Assembly (NCBI RefSeq): GCF_002915595.1 | Contig: NZ_PQGG01000033.1 | Coordinates: forward strand, 1-62,691 | DNA length: 62,691 nt | Direction: 5' to 3' | Source: Zhongshania marina | GTDB lineage: Bacteria; Pseudomonadota; Gammaproteobacteria; Pseudomonadales; Spongiibacteraceae | In this document: positions 41,899 to 50,993 of the stretch, piece by piece | How the letters are laid out: each line of letters starts with the position of its first letter | Numbering within the stretch: position 1 is the first letter of the stretch | Notes under the pieces: generated by a model | What the model was told of the DNA's origin: nothing | Seen by the model: only the letters and a program-made list of their open reading frames with translations | Databases searched by the model: none | Position numbers and translations under genes: made by a program

Positions 41899-44289
41899 AT
41901 GAATAAGAATAAAATTATAGGTGGAGGGCATAATTGGGTGAGCACAGCTAATTTTCGCGCGTTAGTAAGAGTATGTTCGTTATCGCTAGCGGCTATGGCG
42001 GTATTGTTACATGGTGATGCCGCATTCTCTGCAGATGTAGTTGAAACCAAGCGCAAAAATCGCTTGCTAGAAGAGGTTGTGGTTACGGCTCAGAAGCGGG
42101 AAGAGAATGCGCAGGATGTACCGGTCTCTGTGCTAGCTTTGAGTGGTGATATGTTAGAGGCAATGGGTGTTGACGACCCAAGCGATTTGCAGGCAGTGAC
42201 CCCTGGGTTGACTTATGGTTCTGCGACAGGTTTTGCCATTGTTTATTTGCGTGGTGTGGGCTCCGACGCCTTTTTGATGGCCGACCCGAGCGTTGCAACT
42301 TATATAGATGGTATTTACTACCCCTTCGCCAGTGGCTTGGCACAATCATTTGGTAAAGTTGAGCGCATAGAGGTACTTAAAGGCCCGCAGGGCACCTTGT
42401 TTGGGCGAAATACCACTGGTGGCGCAATCAGTATTACCACTGAAACACCAAGTTTTGATGAAATGCATGGATCGGTAAGTTATACCTACGGACATTACGA
42501 AGAAAATGGAGCCGATTTTCAAAAGGCAAGAGCAAATATCAATATCCCATTTACTAGCAACCTTGCTGCTACTTTGGCGGTATTTTCAGATACTGCAGAG
42601 CAGTATATGCGTTTCGATGAGGAATCCATTCAACAACATTCACCTGACGAAATTGCACAGGGGTATCGCTTTAAAATAAAGGCGAGTTTTGCTGAAAAGT
42701 TTGATCTTATGTTGGCGGCAGTGGGTGTTGAGCAAAGCGGATTTAATACAGCATTAGCGCCGAATACTGGCCCATCTGATCTTGCAGTATTGTTAGGGGC
42801 GGAGAAGCAAGATAGAGATTATTCGGTATCGGTAAATGCACCTATCAATTTTGATATTGATAGTGAAGTGTATTTTGCTGAGTTTAACGCTTATCTTGAC
42901 GCTTTAGATATAAAGCTATTGGTCAGCGATCAGTATATAAATAATTTAGGAAAAACTGATTTCGATGGAAGCAATGCCCCCATTGCTTATTTTGGCGCAC
43001 CAGTTTATTCGGATGTGAAGACGGCTGAATTGCAACTGCTCTCAAATGAAAATAGTTGGGGTGCGGGTTGGTTGCAGTGGGTTGCAGGTTTGTACTATAT
43101 CGATAGTGTTGCAGGTGTATCGGCTGAGTTGGCATTGCTGGGTGGGGAGACGGGGCAGGCTGGGTTGTTTGGGTTAAGTGTGCCAGTAGATGACATTATC
43201 AGTTTGGTGCCAGGTCTTACAGAGATTTTGGGGCCAGTCCCGCTCGCTGGTGGGCTTAGTCTTCATTTGGAGGGGGAGCTGGCGACGGAGTCTAGCGCGG
43301 CATTTGCGCAAACCACATTCACGTTTAATGAGTGGTCGGAAATGTCTCTGGGGGCTAGATATCAGCAAGAAAGTCGCCACGTGTTGCAGTCTAGTTTTGG
43401 TTTGACTAATGGCGACGGCTCTTATACTACCGCCATAGATTGGGCAAGTGGTGGCGCAACACCAACGACGGCAGATTCGACGAATTTCTCACCGAAAATA
43501 TCATTTAATTTTTATCCACTCGACGACACGATGGTCTATTTGTCTGCACAAAAAGCGTACAAAAGCGGGACGTTTAATACCTTTAATATCAACAGCGACA
43601 TCGATTACGCAGGCCCTGAAGATGTCACCGCGTATGAGCTAGGTTTAAAGTACACGAGCTCTGGTGGAAATCTAAGAGTTAATACTGCGATATTTGAAAC
43701 TACCGTTGACGATATTCAGGTTCAGGTAGTGTCGCTTTTGGCTGGGGGGACGGTGCGGCTAGAAAATGCAGGCTCGGCGCGTATTCGAGGAGCTGAGGTC
43801 GATGCAACCATCATGCTGTTTCCCGCTCTGGTTGATGATTTGATTTTAGCCTTCGGCGGTGCGTATTTGGACGGCGTTTACACAGATTATAAAGATGGCA
43901 CAGGTTTTAACGAATCAACGGGCTTGTATGAAGAAGGGCAGGATTTTACTGGCAAACCCGTGGTGAGAACGCCTGAGTTCTCAGGAACAATCGCCTTAAG
44001 CAAGATGGTTAATACTGAGCTGGGGCCCTTGGAGTTGACGGTTGATGGGTATTATAACTCTGGCTATTCCTACTTGGCCCAGGGCGACCCATTTAAAGAA
44101 GCTGAATATTATCTGGTGAATGCGCGAATTAGTTATTTATTAGAGGATCTAGGTTTGAGGTTTACGCTGTCTGGAAAAAATCTCGCTGATACCATACATG
44201 CTTATTCGCAGTTTCCCAATGATTTCGGCAGATTAGAGGCCTTAGCGCCACCCAAGAGCTACAGCGTTTCGGTAGCTTGGGAAATGTAA
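41899..44289 (+). CDS. TonB-dependent outer-membrane receptor (second)
   Basis: 796 residues. The signal sequence has a long n-region and the hydrophobic CSLSLAAMAVLLHGDAAFSA. The plug start is LLEEVVVTAQKREENAQDVP, with IVYLRGVGSDAF and IEVLKGPQGTLFGRNTTGG following. The barrel ends with an aromatic/charged VAWEM. It is of the same broad subfamily as the 34268 receptor but diverged. Its promoter carries operator copy i and the composite module, so the two receptors seem co-regulated. Genes for a beta-rich protein and two kinases follow in the same direction. Confidence 0.95.
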   Translation: MNKNKIIGGGHNWVSTANFRALVRVCSLSLAAMAVLLHGDAAFSADVVETKRKNRLLEEVVVTAQKREENAQDVPVSVLALSGDMLEAMGVDDPSDLQAVTPGLTYGSATGFAIVYLRGVGSDAFLMADPSVATYIDGIYYPFASGLAQSFGKVERIEVLKGPQGTLFGRNTTGGAISITTETPSFDEMHGSVSYTYGHYEENGADFQKARANINIPFTSNLAATLAVFSDTAEQYMRFDEESIQQHSPDEIAQGYRFKIKASFAEKFDLMLAAVGVEQSGFNTALAPNTGPSDLAVLLGAEKQDRDYSVSVNAPINFDIDSEVYFAEFNAYLDALDIKLLVSDQYINNLGKTDFDGSNAPIAYFGAPVYSDVKTAELQLLSNENSWGAGWLQWVAGLYYIDSVAGVSAELALLGGETGQAGLFGLSVPVDDIISLVPGLTEILGPVPLAGGLSLHLEGELATESSAAFAQTTFTFNEWSEMSLGARYQQESRHVLQSSFGLTNGDGSYTTAIDWASGGATPTTADSTNFSPKISFNFYPLDDTMVYLSAQKAYKSGTFNTFNINSDIDYAGPEDVTAYELGLKYTSSGGNLRVNTAIFETTVDDIQVQVVSLLAGGTVRLENAGSARIRGAEVDATIMLFPALVDDLILAFGGAYLDGVYTDYKDGTGFNESTGLYEEGQDFTGKPVVRTPEFSGTIALSKMVNTELGPLELTVDGYYNSGYSYLAQGDPFKEAEYYLVNARISYLLEDLGLRFTLSGKNLADTIHAYSQFPNDFGRLEALAPPKSYSVSVAWEM

Positions 44290-44319
44290 ATATAATCTCT
44301 AACTGTAGTGGATGATCGT

Positions 44320-45339
44320 ATGAATAATAATTTTGATGCACTCGACTCCTCTCGAGAATTTGCGTTGCATGAGTCGGCTCCTCAGTACCGTTATGCAGAG
44401 AACTATATGCTTTCTGCATATGACGCAGTGGCAGATATTGGTTTGTGGCTGCATCTAGGTACTTGCCCCGATGACTTCGGTTTGTGGGAAGACCAAGTGT
44501 TAATTTCGCTGCCTGGCGATGGCGGGCTGCTATGGATGAGTTCCTACCATCGAACGCCACCGGAGCGCAGGCCTGCGAGCGGCTCATTGCGCTTTGAATG
44601 CATTGAGCCATTTAAGCGATGGCGGGTGACGTTCGACGGCGTTGCGGTGCACTCTTCTAATCAAGAAATGATGTCTGGCAGAGTTAGGGACGGCATTAAG
44701 AGACTGCTTAAATTCCAGTTTGATATTGCGTGTGTGGCACCAGTATGGGATACCCATGAAACTGCGATGGCTGCGCATGGTCGTGGCAGCATGCGAGATC
44801 AATCTTGGGCCAGTCAGCATTATCAGCAATTATTCAGCTGCCAAGGCGACATTACCGTTGCTGGCGTTCGCACAGAGTTTGATGGTCGAGGTGTGCGGGA
44901 TCATTCCCGAGGGCAGCGGGGACATGCCATGGATCAGTATGGCGGTCACAATCTTTTTACTGCGCTGTTCCCGAGCGGACGAGCTTTTGGCTTGATGGCG
45001 ATGTGGGCACCGAGCGGTGCTGTGAGTCTATCTGTTGGCTATGTCGTTGAACAAGGTAGGCTCTATCACGCCGATATCATAAGTCCCCCTATAAAAATTA
45101 CTGAGGTTCGCCAAGGCGACGAGCAATTTGAAATTTGCTTGCGCTCCGAGCTGGGTGAGCACGTGATTGGCGGTGGGATTATCCGCTCTATATTTGCCAC
45201 CGCCCTTGAAGATTGGGGTATGGCGTTTGGCGCTGATGCTGGAAATCAGCGCTTGATATTAGCACCGTCATTCGCGCGTTGGACGTGGAATGGCGAGGTC
45301 AGCTACGGTCTGGCGGAGCGATCAAATCGCTTCGCTTGA
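44320..45339 (+). CDS. Beta-rich protein of unknown function (DUF7064/CrtC-like?)
   Basis: Start at ATG 44320 (339 residues), after GTGGATGATC. It is soluble, with two beta-rich halves: GLWLHLGTCPDDFGLWEDQV and FSCQGDITVAGVRTEFDGRG, the latter followed by RDHSRGQRG. That pattern recalls lipocalin-like hydroxyneurosporene synthase/AttH proteins and the DUF7064-type proteins often found beside APH-like kinases. No catalytic motif is sure. It lies 41 bases before the first kinase gene, so these three genes probably form a unit. A hydratase or lipid-binding role is possible. Not assigned. Confidence 0.5.
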   Translation: MNNNFDALDSSREFALHESAPQYRYAENYMLSAYDAVADIGLWLHLGTCPDDFGLWEDQVLISLPGDGGLLWMSSYHRTPPERRPASGSLRFECIEPFKRWRVTFDGVAVHSSNQEMMSGRVRDGIKRLLKFQFDIACVAPVWDTHETAMAAHGRGSMRDQSWASQHYQQLFSCQGDITVAGVRTEFDGRGVRDHSRGQRGHAMDQYGGHNLFTALFPSGRAFGLMAMWAPSGAVSLSVGYVVEQGRLYHADIISPPIKITEVRQGDEQFEICLRSELGEHVIGGGIIRSIFATALEDWGMAFGADAGNQRLILAPSFARWTWNGEVSYGLAERSNRFA

Positions 45340-45380
45340 ATTGGTAAATTGTTTAAAAAGTTCAAATGTAGGAGGCAGGT

Positions 45381-46505
45381 ATGAGTGCCGAGAGAAGTCC
45401 TAATATTGGTGTGCCAACGCAATCTCAACAACGGGATTTAGATCAGGCTAAGCGAGTTGTTGAACAATGGCTTAGCTCTAAATTGCATTCTGAGTCTGGT
45501 GTGCGAGTTAATCGCGTAACAATGCCAGATGGTAGCGGTGTATCCAGCGAAACCTTGATGGTTGATGCGGTGGTCGCTGGTGTAGATCGGCGTTATGTGG
45601 TGAAGGTAGATACTCCCAACGGCCTGTATATGAACGCCAGTTTAAAATCGCAGTATGACGTGGCTAATGCTCTTCGTGCCGAGACGATACTTCCGGTTCC
45701 GGAATTGTACGGTTATGAAGCTGATGCCAGTCTGCTAGGTCAGCCGTTTTACGTTATGGAGTGTATAGCGGGCAAAGTGCCTGCAGATAATCCGCCATTT
45801 CATTTGAGCGGTTGGGTGGCTGATCAAACTGTAGAACAGCGGAAAGCGACGTGTAGCAGCGCACTAGACACCTTGGTGAATTTGCATAAAGTAGATGTAA
45901 ATACGATAAATTTTTTAAATCGTCCGGCCCGTGGCTCCAGCGGTTTTGATCAGGAATTTAATTATTATTTGGAATATGGACGGTGGGCAATGCCGGAGGG
46001 TTTACCTGAGCTTATCGTTAAGTCAGAGCAATGGCTAAAGGCGAATTACCCAGACCATACACCCACGGGGTTTTCTTGGGGTGATGCGCGCATGGGCAAT
46101 ATGATGTTTAACGGACAAGATTGTGTAGCGGTATTTGATTGGGAAATGGCTTCTTTGGGTGGAGCTGAATTGGATTTGGCGTGGTGGGCTTGTATGGATC
46201 GAGCAACAACATTGAGCTTGGGTATTCCGCATTTAGAAGGGGTTATATCGCCGGCCGAGCTTATTGCTGGATGGGAGGATCGTATGGGTCGAAAAGCACA
46301 AAATATGAAGTTTTATTTAGTTTTTAACGCCTATCGTCTGGCGGTTATTGTGCTCAGATTGTCGCGTATGTTGCAGGCTGCCAAACGGTTGCCGCCAGAA
46401 TCTGAGTGGATGCTGAACAATAATACCGGAATGCAATATCTGGCAACCATGCTGGATATCGAGCCGGCGGGGGAAATTACCCAGGCCTGGCCTGGATTGG
46501 ACTAA
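45381..46505 (+). CDS. APH-family phosphotransferase (ACAD10/11-type kinase domain)
   Basis: 374 residues of the aminoglycoside-phosphotransferase fold. An N-lobe with VVKVDTP leads to the catalytic loop SWGDARMGNMMF and the metal-binding FDWEMASLGGAELDLAWW. In most members the loop begins H-G-D; here tryptophan replaces the histidine, but the aspartate and asparagine remain. It is preceded by a strong AGGAGG site. Members near acyl-CoA enzymes (ACAD10/11, LvaA) phosphorylate 4-hydroxyacyl-CoA. Antibiotic resistance is unlikely in this setting. The exact substrate is inferred. Confidence 0.8.
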   Translation: MSAERSPNIGVPTQSQQRDLDQAKRVVEQWLSSKLHSESGVRVNRVTMPDGSGVSSETLMVDAVVAGVDRRYVVKVDTPNGLYMNASLKSQYDVANALRAETILPVPELYGYEADASLLGQPFYVMECIAGKVPADNPPFHLSGWVADQTVEQRKATCSSALDTLVNLHKVDVNTINFLNRPARGSSGFDQEFNYYLEYGRWAMPEGLPELIVKSEQWLKANYPDHTPTGFSWGDARMGNMMFNGQDCVAVFDWEMASLGGAELDLAWWACMDRATTLSLGIPHLEGVISPAELIAGWEDRMGRKAQNMKFYLVFNAYRLAVIVLRLSRMLQAAKRLPPESEWMLNNNTGMQYLATMLDIEPAGEITQAWPGLD

Positions 46506-46517
46506 GCGGAGATAAAA

Positions 46518-47606
46518 ATGAGCACGTATTCCATACCCAAAAATATCAATGAAGTTACCCCAGAGTGGATGACTTGGGCTCTCGCCCAGCATTCAGTCGG
46601 GGTAAAAATCCACAACGTTGAAATAGTCAATGTGTTTGAGGGCACGTCCAGTCGTATTCGCGTACGAATTGAGCGCAATGAGGCGGCGATTGCGGCTGGG
46701 ATTCCCGAGTATTTGTGTGTAAAGGCAAACTGGACTGAACACGCAGATTTTACGATGGTGGCGGGGTTGTGGGCGATAGAGGCCATGTTTTATCAGCGTA
46801 TTAGGCCGCATATCGATATGTTGGCGCCAGTTGCGTATTACTCAGATTATGACTCTGTCAGTGGTCAAGGCATTATTTTAATGGAGGATCTTGTACAAAA
46901 AAATGTCACCTTCGGAAGTAATCTTAATACATTGTCTGTTGATCAGTTGATGCTAGCGTTGGAGGATTTTGCCGCCTTACATGCGCGCTGGTGGGGTAGC
47001 GAAGATTTAATGAAAATGGACTGGCTGCCCTTGGCCCAGGGCGAAGGTACCTTGGATGCTGAGTTTGTAAATTTTCAGGGCGGCGCAGAGGGTATGGCAC
47101 GTTTGCTGGCGCCACCAGAGCGCGCGGCTACCTTGTCTGCTCAGGCGAACGACGCTGAGAAAATTGCAAAAGTGGTCGATGCGCTTGTGCAGCGAGAAGC
47201 GAGCTCAACGGCACCTCGATGTCTGATTCATGGCGATACCCATCTGGGTAACAGCTATTGGGTGAATGGTCGCATGGCTTGGTTGGACTGGCAGTTGGTG
47301 CGAAGAGGGCGTCCGATAAGAGAGGTCTTTTATGTTATTGGCTGTAGCTTAAGTGTAGAGGATAGGCGTAAACATGAACGAGATTTGCTAAAGCATTATC
47401 TCAGCGCTTTAAGCGCTCATGGTGTCGATCATGGCATGAGTTTCGACGATGCATGGCTGGAGTATCGCCACTGGCCAGTTTGGGGCTTTATCTGCTGGGC
47501 AGTTACTCAAGATGGCTGGCAGCCAAAGGAGGTTATTTTGGAAACCATGCGCAGATTTGGAGCTGCCATCGACGATCTAGAAACCTATTCACTGTTTGGC
47601 CTGTAG
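46518..47606 (+). CDS. APH-family phosphotransferase (second kinase)
   Basis: 362 residues of the APH/ecdysteroid-kinase-like fold with the catalytic loop LIHGDTHLGNSYW and metal loop LDWQLVRRGRPIRE. Unlike its neighbour it keeps the H-G-D. It is only 12 bases downstream with GGAG, so both kinases are coexpressed. Ecdysteroid kinases phosphorylate steroid hydroxyls and ACAD10/11-type kinases act on hydroxyacyl-CoA. Either fits a hydrophobic-substrate pathway. Two different kinases suggest two substrates or a heteromer. Confidence 0.8.
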   Translation: MSTYSIPKNINEVTPEWMTWALAQHSVGVKIHNVEIVNVFEGTSSRIRVRIERNEAAIAAGIPEYLCVKANWTEHADFTMVAGLWAIEAMFYQRIRPHIDMLAPVAYYSDYDSVSGQGIILMEDLVQKNVTFGSNLNTLSVDQLMLALEDFAALHARWWGSEDLMKMDWLPLAQGEGTLDAEFVNFQGGAEGMARLLAPPERAATLSAQANDAEKIAKVVDALVQREASSTAPRCLIHGDTHLGNSYWVNGRMAWLDWQLVRRGRPIREVFYVIGCSLSVEDRRKHERDLLKHYLSALSAHGVDHGMSFDDAWLEYRHWPVWGFICWAVTQDGWQPKEVILETMRRFGAAIDDLETYSLFGL

Positions 47607-47700
47607 TCAAAGAAGGGCGTGTTGCAGTTTTGCTTGATAGGCCAAGTAGTTTCTGCAATTCGCTACTTATATGAATCAGCGCGTAGCCTTAAATAAAAAA

Positions 47701-47774
47701 CTTACACATAGTTACTTATTGTTGACAAGCTATAACGTGGTGGATAGTATGAATTCCAATTGTACGACTGTATA
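47701..47774 (+). promoter_or_regulatory. Composite promoter module with operator copy j
   Basis: The 355-base gap 47607-47961 contains no gene. It holds CTTAC-acata-GTTAC (47701-47715), TTGACA (47722-47727), a -10-like TAGTAT (47745-47750, 17-base spacer) and TGTAC-N3-TGTATA (47761-47774). This is the clearest of the three composite modules, oriented toward the Rieske gene, and leaves a leader of nearly 200 bases. Confidence 0.62.
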
Positions 47775-47961
47775 GCTTGCCGTGCCTTGCGAAATATTCC
47801 TTTTAAGGATGTCTGGATTGGCCGGAGGTAAGCAGTGATTGTGGTAGGCGAGATTCTTAAAATTGACTTTTTACTAACTGACCTAACGAATAATTTTTAA
47901 TAAATATCTGGTTCGGTGTTTTCTTTTATCGCTGAGCCAAAAAAGTCGAGAGGAATTTAAA

Positions 47962-49317
47962 ATGAATATGACGATGAATAATAAAATCAACTCAAAAGTG
48001 AGTGATCAATTCACCATTGCTACCGATAGATATACTTCGAAAGACTTTGCAGAGAAAGAGCAGCAATTGCTTTGGAAAAGAGCGTGGCTATGGGCGTGCC
48101 GAGAAGAAGAACTGCCAAATGCCGGCGACGTAGTGACATTTGATATTGTTGGTCAGTCTGTGCTGCTAATACGCCAAAAGGATACGAGTGTTAAGGCTTT
48201 TCATAATGTTTGTCCGCATCGTGGCCGCCAGCTCCTTCAAGATAGCGCGCACCTTTCCCATGTGAGTTGCCCATTTCATTCGTGGCAATGGAATTTAGAC
48301 GGCAGTATTAAGCGAGTCCTAGACAGAGAGGATTGGCAGGGTTGCGAGCACATGGAAGACGCCGATCTCAAACTGAAGGAGGTGCACCTTGGCTTTTGGG
48401 GTGGGTTTATATTTATTAATCTTGATGAAGACTGTCAGCCATTTGAAGATTTTATTAAGCCCGTTCCCGAGTTTTTGAATGTCCTTGGCTTCGAGAATAT
48501 GCAGTATTGCTGGCATAAATCGCTGGTACTAAATTGCAATTGGAAAGTGGCGCAAGAGGCCTTTATGGAGAGCTACCATGTTATGGGGGTTCACCCGCAA
48601 TTTCTGCCGTTCGTCGATGAAAGTAACTACAGCCAGTCGCAGGGAATTCATGGTCATCATATATACACGTGGGAGCGGCCACCTGGGTCGCCTTCTCGTC
48701 GCACCGGCCGTGATATGCCAGAGGATTATCGCTCAGCCATCATAAACTTCTTTAAAACCTTTGATCAGGTTGCAGATAAAACCAGAAATGGACAGCAATC
48801 TAAGCGCTCAATGGATGCAGGGATTAAAGCAATAGAGGGTTTGCCTGCAGGGCTGGATCACATGGAAATTATGATGGCAGCGGTGACCAGCATGTATGAG
48901 GCTGCTCAAGCCGAAGGTGCTTTTTTCCCCTTGGTTGATCCGGAAACAGCGGCAAAAATTGGTGTGGATTGGAATGTTTTTCCAAATATGAGTTTGGTGT
49001 TTGGCTATGACGGCACATTAGTGATGCGTGCTCGTCCGCATGATAGCGATCCCAATTATTGTACGTTGGATCTCTGTGCGATTATCGCTTGGGGTAAAGA
49101 TAAGGCACCTAAAGTTGAAAAGGAGCGGTACGAGAACTGGCGAGTTAATTCCGATGATATTCCGATGTTGTTACTGCAAGACGTTAAAAATATGGAAGAA
49201 GTTCAGAAGGGTATGCACTCGGATGGTATCGATATACTTAGGCCCAACCCAGTGCAAGAGCAGCAAATAATACACTTTCACAGTGTGATTGACTCATATT
49301 TGAGTGCCGAAAAGTAG
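47962..49317 (+). CDS. Rieske aromatic-ring-hydroxylating oxygenase alpha subunit
   Basis: 451 residues. The Rieske ligands are C84-x-H86 (CPHRG) and C103-x2-H106 (CPFHSW). The mononuclear iron histidines are H206 and H211 in AFMESYHVMGVH. The family sequence D/E-x2-H-x4-H is kept. It is larger than the KshA-like protein and more like ring-hydroxylating dioxygenase or choline/carnitine monooxygenase alpha subunits. No beta subunit gene is nearby. The start follows GAGAGG. The KstD-like gene begins one base after its stop, so they are cotranscribed and likely act in sequence on a cyclic substrate. Confidence 0.92.
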   Translation: MNMTMNNKINSKVSDQFTIATDRYTSKDFAEKEQQLLWKRAWLWACREEELPNAGDVVTFDIVGQSVLLIRQKDTSVKAFHNVCPHRGRQLLQDSAHLSHVSCPFHSWQWNLDGSIKRVLDREDWQGCEHMEDADLKLKEVHLGFWGGFIFINLDEDCQPFEDFIKPVPEFLNVLGFENMQYCWHKSLVLNCNWKVAQEAFMESYHVMGVHPQFLPFVDESNYSQSQGIHGHHIYTWERPPGSPSRRTGRDMPEDYRSAIINFFKTFDQVADKTRNGQQSKRSMDAGIKAIEGLPAGLDHMEIMMAAVTSMYEAAQAEGAFFPLVDPETAAKIGVDWNVFPNMSLVFGYDGTLVMRARPHDSDPNYCTLDLCAIIAWGKDKAPKVEKERYENWRVNSDDIPMLLLQDVKNMEEVQKGMHSDGIDILRPNPVQEQQIIHFHSVIDSYLSAEK

Positions 49318-49318
49318 T

Positions 49319-50992
49319 ATGAATAGTGCGCTTAAATTGCCGGTAAGCGAGTTTATTGATTCGGCTTCTTATGTTGTTAATGAACCGCTACTCGCCTCCG
49401 ATGAGCCAGGATTTTGGAGTGAAGATACCGATGTTCTTGTGGTCGGGCTTGGTGCCGCAGGTGCCAGTGCGGCATTAGAAGCATGTGCTCAGGGTAAGCG
49501 AGTTACCGTGCTAGAGCGCTTTGACGGTGGTGGCGCTACAGCACTTAGCGGGGGCATTTACTACGGCGGTGCCACGGAACATTTACAAGCAGCGGGGTTC
49601 AACGATACTCCAGAACAAATGTATACCTATTTGCACAAGGAAATATCGGGTGCGGTAAGCGATGCCACATTACATGATTTTTGTGCACGCAGCGCTGAAA
49701 ACCTGCGATGGCTGGAATCACACGGCGTGGAATTTGGTAGCAGAGTAGATACTAGTAAAAGATCGTATCCTCGCGCCGGTTACGACTTATATTACTCCGG
49801 TAATGAGCGTGCCAAAAGCAATGCCGCGGCTTCGACGCCGGCCCCGAGAGGGCACAGGGTGAGCGGCAAGGGTTTTACCGGATCAGTACTCGCTGAAAAA
49901 TTAATAAAGAGTGCAACAGAGCGTGGCGTAGCTATTAGGCGTCAAGTGCGGGTGGCACGTTTAATTGTCGATACGAGCGGTGCGGTTGTTGGTGTTGAGG
50001 CTTTGCTTATACCGGCGGGAAGTAAAGCAGCTCGTAGCCATCAAAAGCTGATTGCCAAGATCAATCGCTACCAGCGATTTATACCAGCGCTGGCCTTCGG
50101 AACGTTACGGCGCATAGCCGAGTTAGAGGCCTCTGAAGGTGTTGTATGCCGCATCAGTGCGCAGTGCGGCGTTATTCTTGCTACTGGTAGTTTTGCGTTT
50201 AACAGAGCGATGGTGAATCAATATGCAGCAAATTATATTGATGCCATTCCCATTGGCACGGTCGGCTGTGACGGTAGTGGTATACGCCTTGGGCAAAGTG
50301 TCGGCGGTATTGTGTCGCACATGGATAAAGTCTCCGCATGGCGTTCGCTATCGCCACCACTAAGCTTTGTAAGCGGGATTGTTGTAAACAAGGCGGGAAA
50401 GAGATTTGTAGCAGAAGATGTGTATTTAGGGCACCTAGGTAGATTGTTGGTAGAGCAAGAGAATGACTGCGCGTGGCTTATCGTCGATAAATCTGCGATC
50501 AAAAATGCCTACCGCGAGGCAATGCCGAAATTAAATGACAATTGGCTGAGTTTTGGTGCGCCCTTACTGTTGAATTTGCTCGTTAACTTAAAGAAGTCTG
50601 CGACTTTAAGTGGTTTGGCCCAAAAGTGCGATATTGACGAGGTCGGTCTTGGTAATACCGTAGCGACCTACAATGAGATTGTGACTAATGGTGTCGATCC
50701 GTTTGAAAAATCGAGTGCGTATTTGCAAAAGCTTGGAGCTGGACCGTATTACGCCTTGAGCTTATCCACAAAAAATAAGTTGTTCCCCTGTCCATCTATT
50801 CCTATGGGGGGGTTAAAAGTTGACGAGCAATCGGGTGGCGTTTTACAAAATGGTGGTGAGCCTATTGCGGGTTTGTACGCCGTTGGGCGTTGTGCTGTAG
50901 GCATTCCCGCCGGATTTTACATCAGCGGCACATCAATTGCGGATTGTATTTATTCCGGTAGACGGGCCGCCAAGCACGCATGTGGTGGATGA
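49319..50992 (+). CDS. FAD-dependent oxidoreductase, KstD/fumarate reductase-like
   Basis: From the ATG at 49319 (557 residues; an upstream GTG-type start would overlap the Rieske gene), it has the FAD motif VLVVGLGAAGASAALEACA and TVLERFDGGGATALSGGI. The C-terminal SGTSIADCIYSGRRAAKH is present too. This is the family of 3-ketosteroid-delta1-dehydrogenases and fumarate/urocanate reductases. KstD assignment is supported by context (Rieske oxygenase, SDRs) but catalytic tyrosines cannot be placed by eye. It would introduce a ring double bond or reduce one. Its stop lies one base from the convergent TetR stop. Confidence 0.8.
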   Translation: MNSALKLPVSEFIDSASYVVNEPLLASDEPGFWSEDTDVLVVGLGAAGASAALEACAQGKRVTVLERFDGGGATALSGGIYYGGATEHLQAAGFNDTPEQMYTYLHKEISGAVSDATLHDFCARSAENLRWLESHGVEFGSRVDTSKRSYPRAGYDLYYSGNERAKSNAAASTPAPRGHRVSGKGFTGSVLAEKLIKSATERGVAIRRQVRVARLIVDTSGAVVGVEALLIPAGSKAARSHQKLIAKINRYQRFIPALAFGTLRRIAELEASEGVVCRISAQCGVILATGSFAFNRAMVNQYAANYIDAIPIGTVGCDGSGIRLGQSVGGIVSHMDKVSAWRSLSPPLSFVSGIVVNKAGKRFVAEDVYLGHLGRLLVEQENDCAWLIVDKSAIKNAYREAMPKLNDNWLSFGAPLLLNLLVNLKKSATLSGLAQKCDIDEVGLGNTVATYNEIVTNGVDPFEKSSAYLQKLGAGPYYALSLSTKNKLFPCPSIPMGGLKVDEQSGGVLQNGGEPIAGLYAVGRCAVGIPAGFYISGTSIADCIYSGRRAAKHACGG

Positions 50993-50993
50993 T

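Noticed and set aside
45381-47606. Aminoglycoside resistance genes
   Set aside because: The APH fold is real, but context with TonB receptors and Rieske enzymes and the altered SWGD loop point to metabolic kinases.
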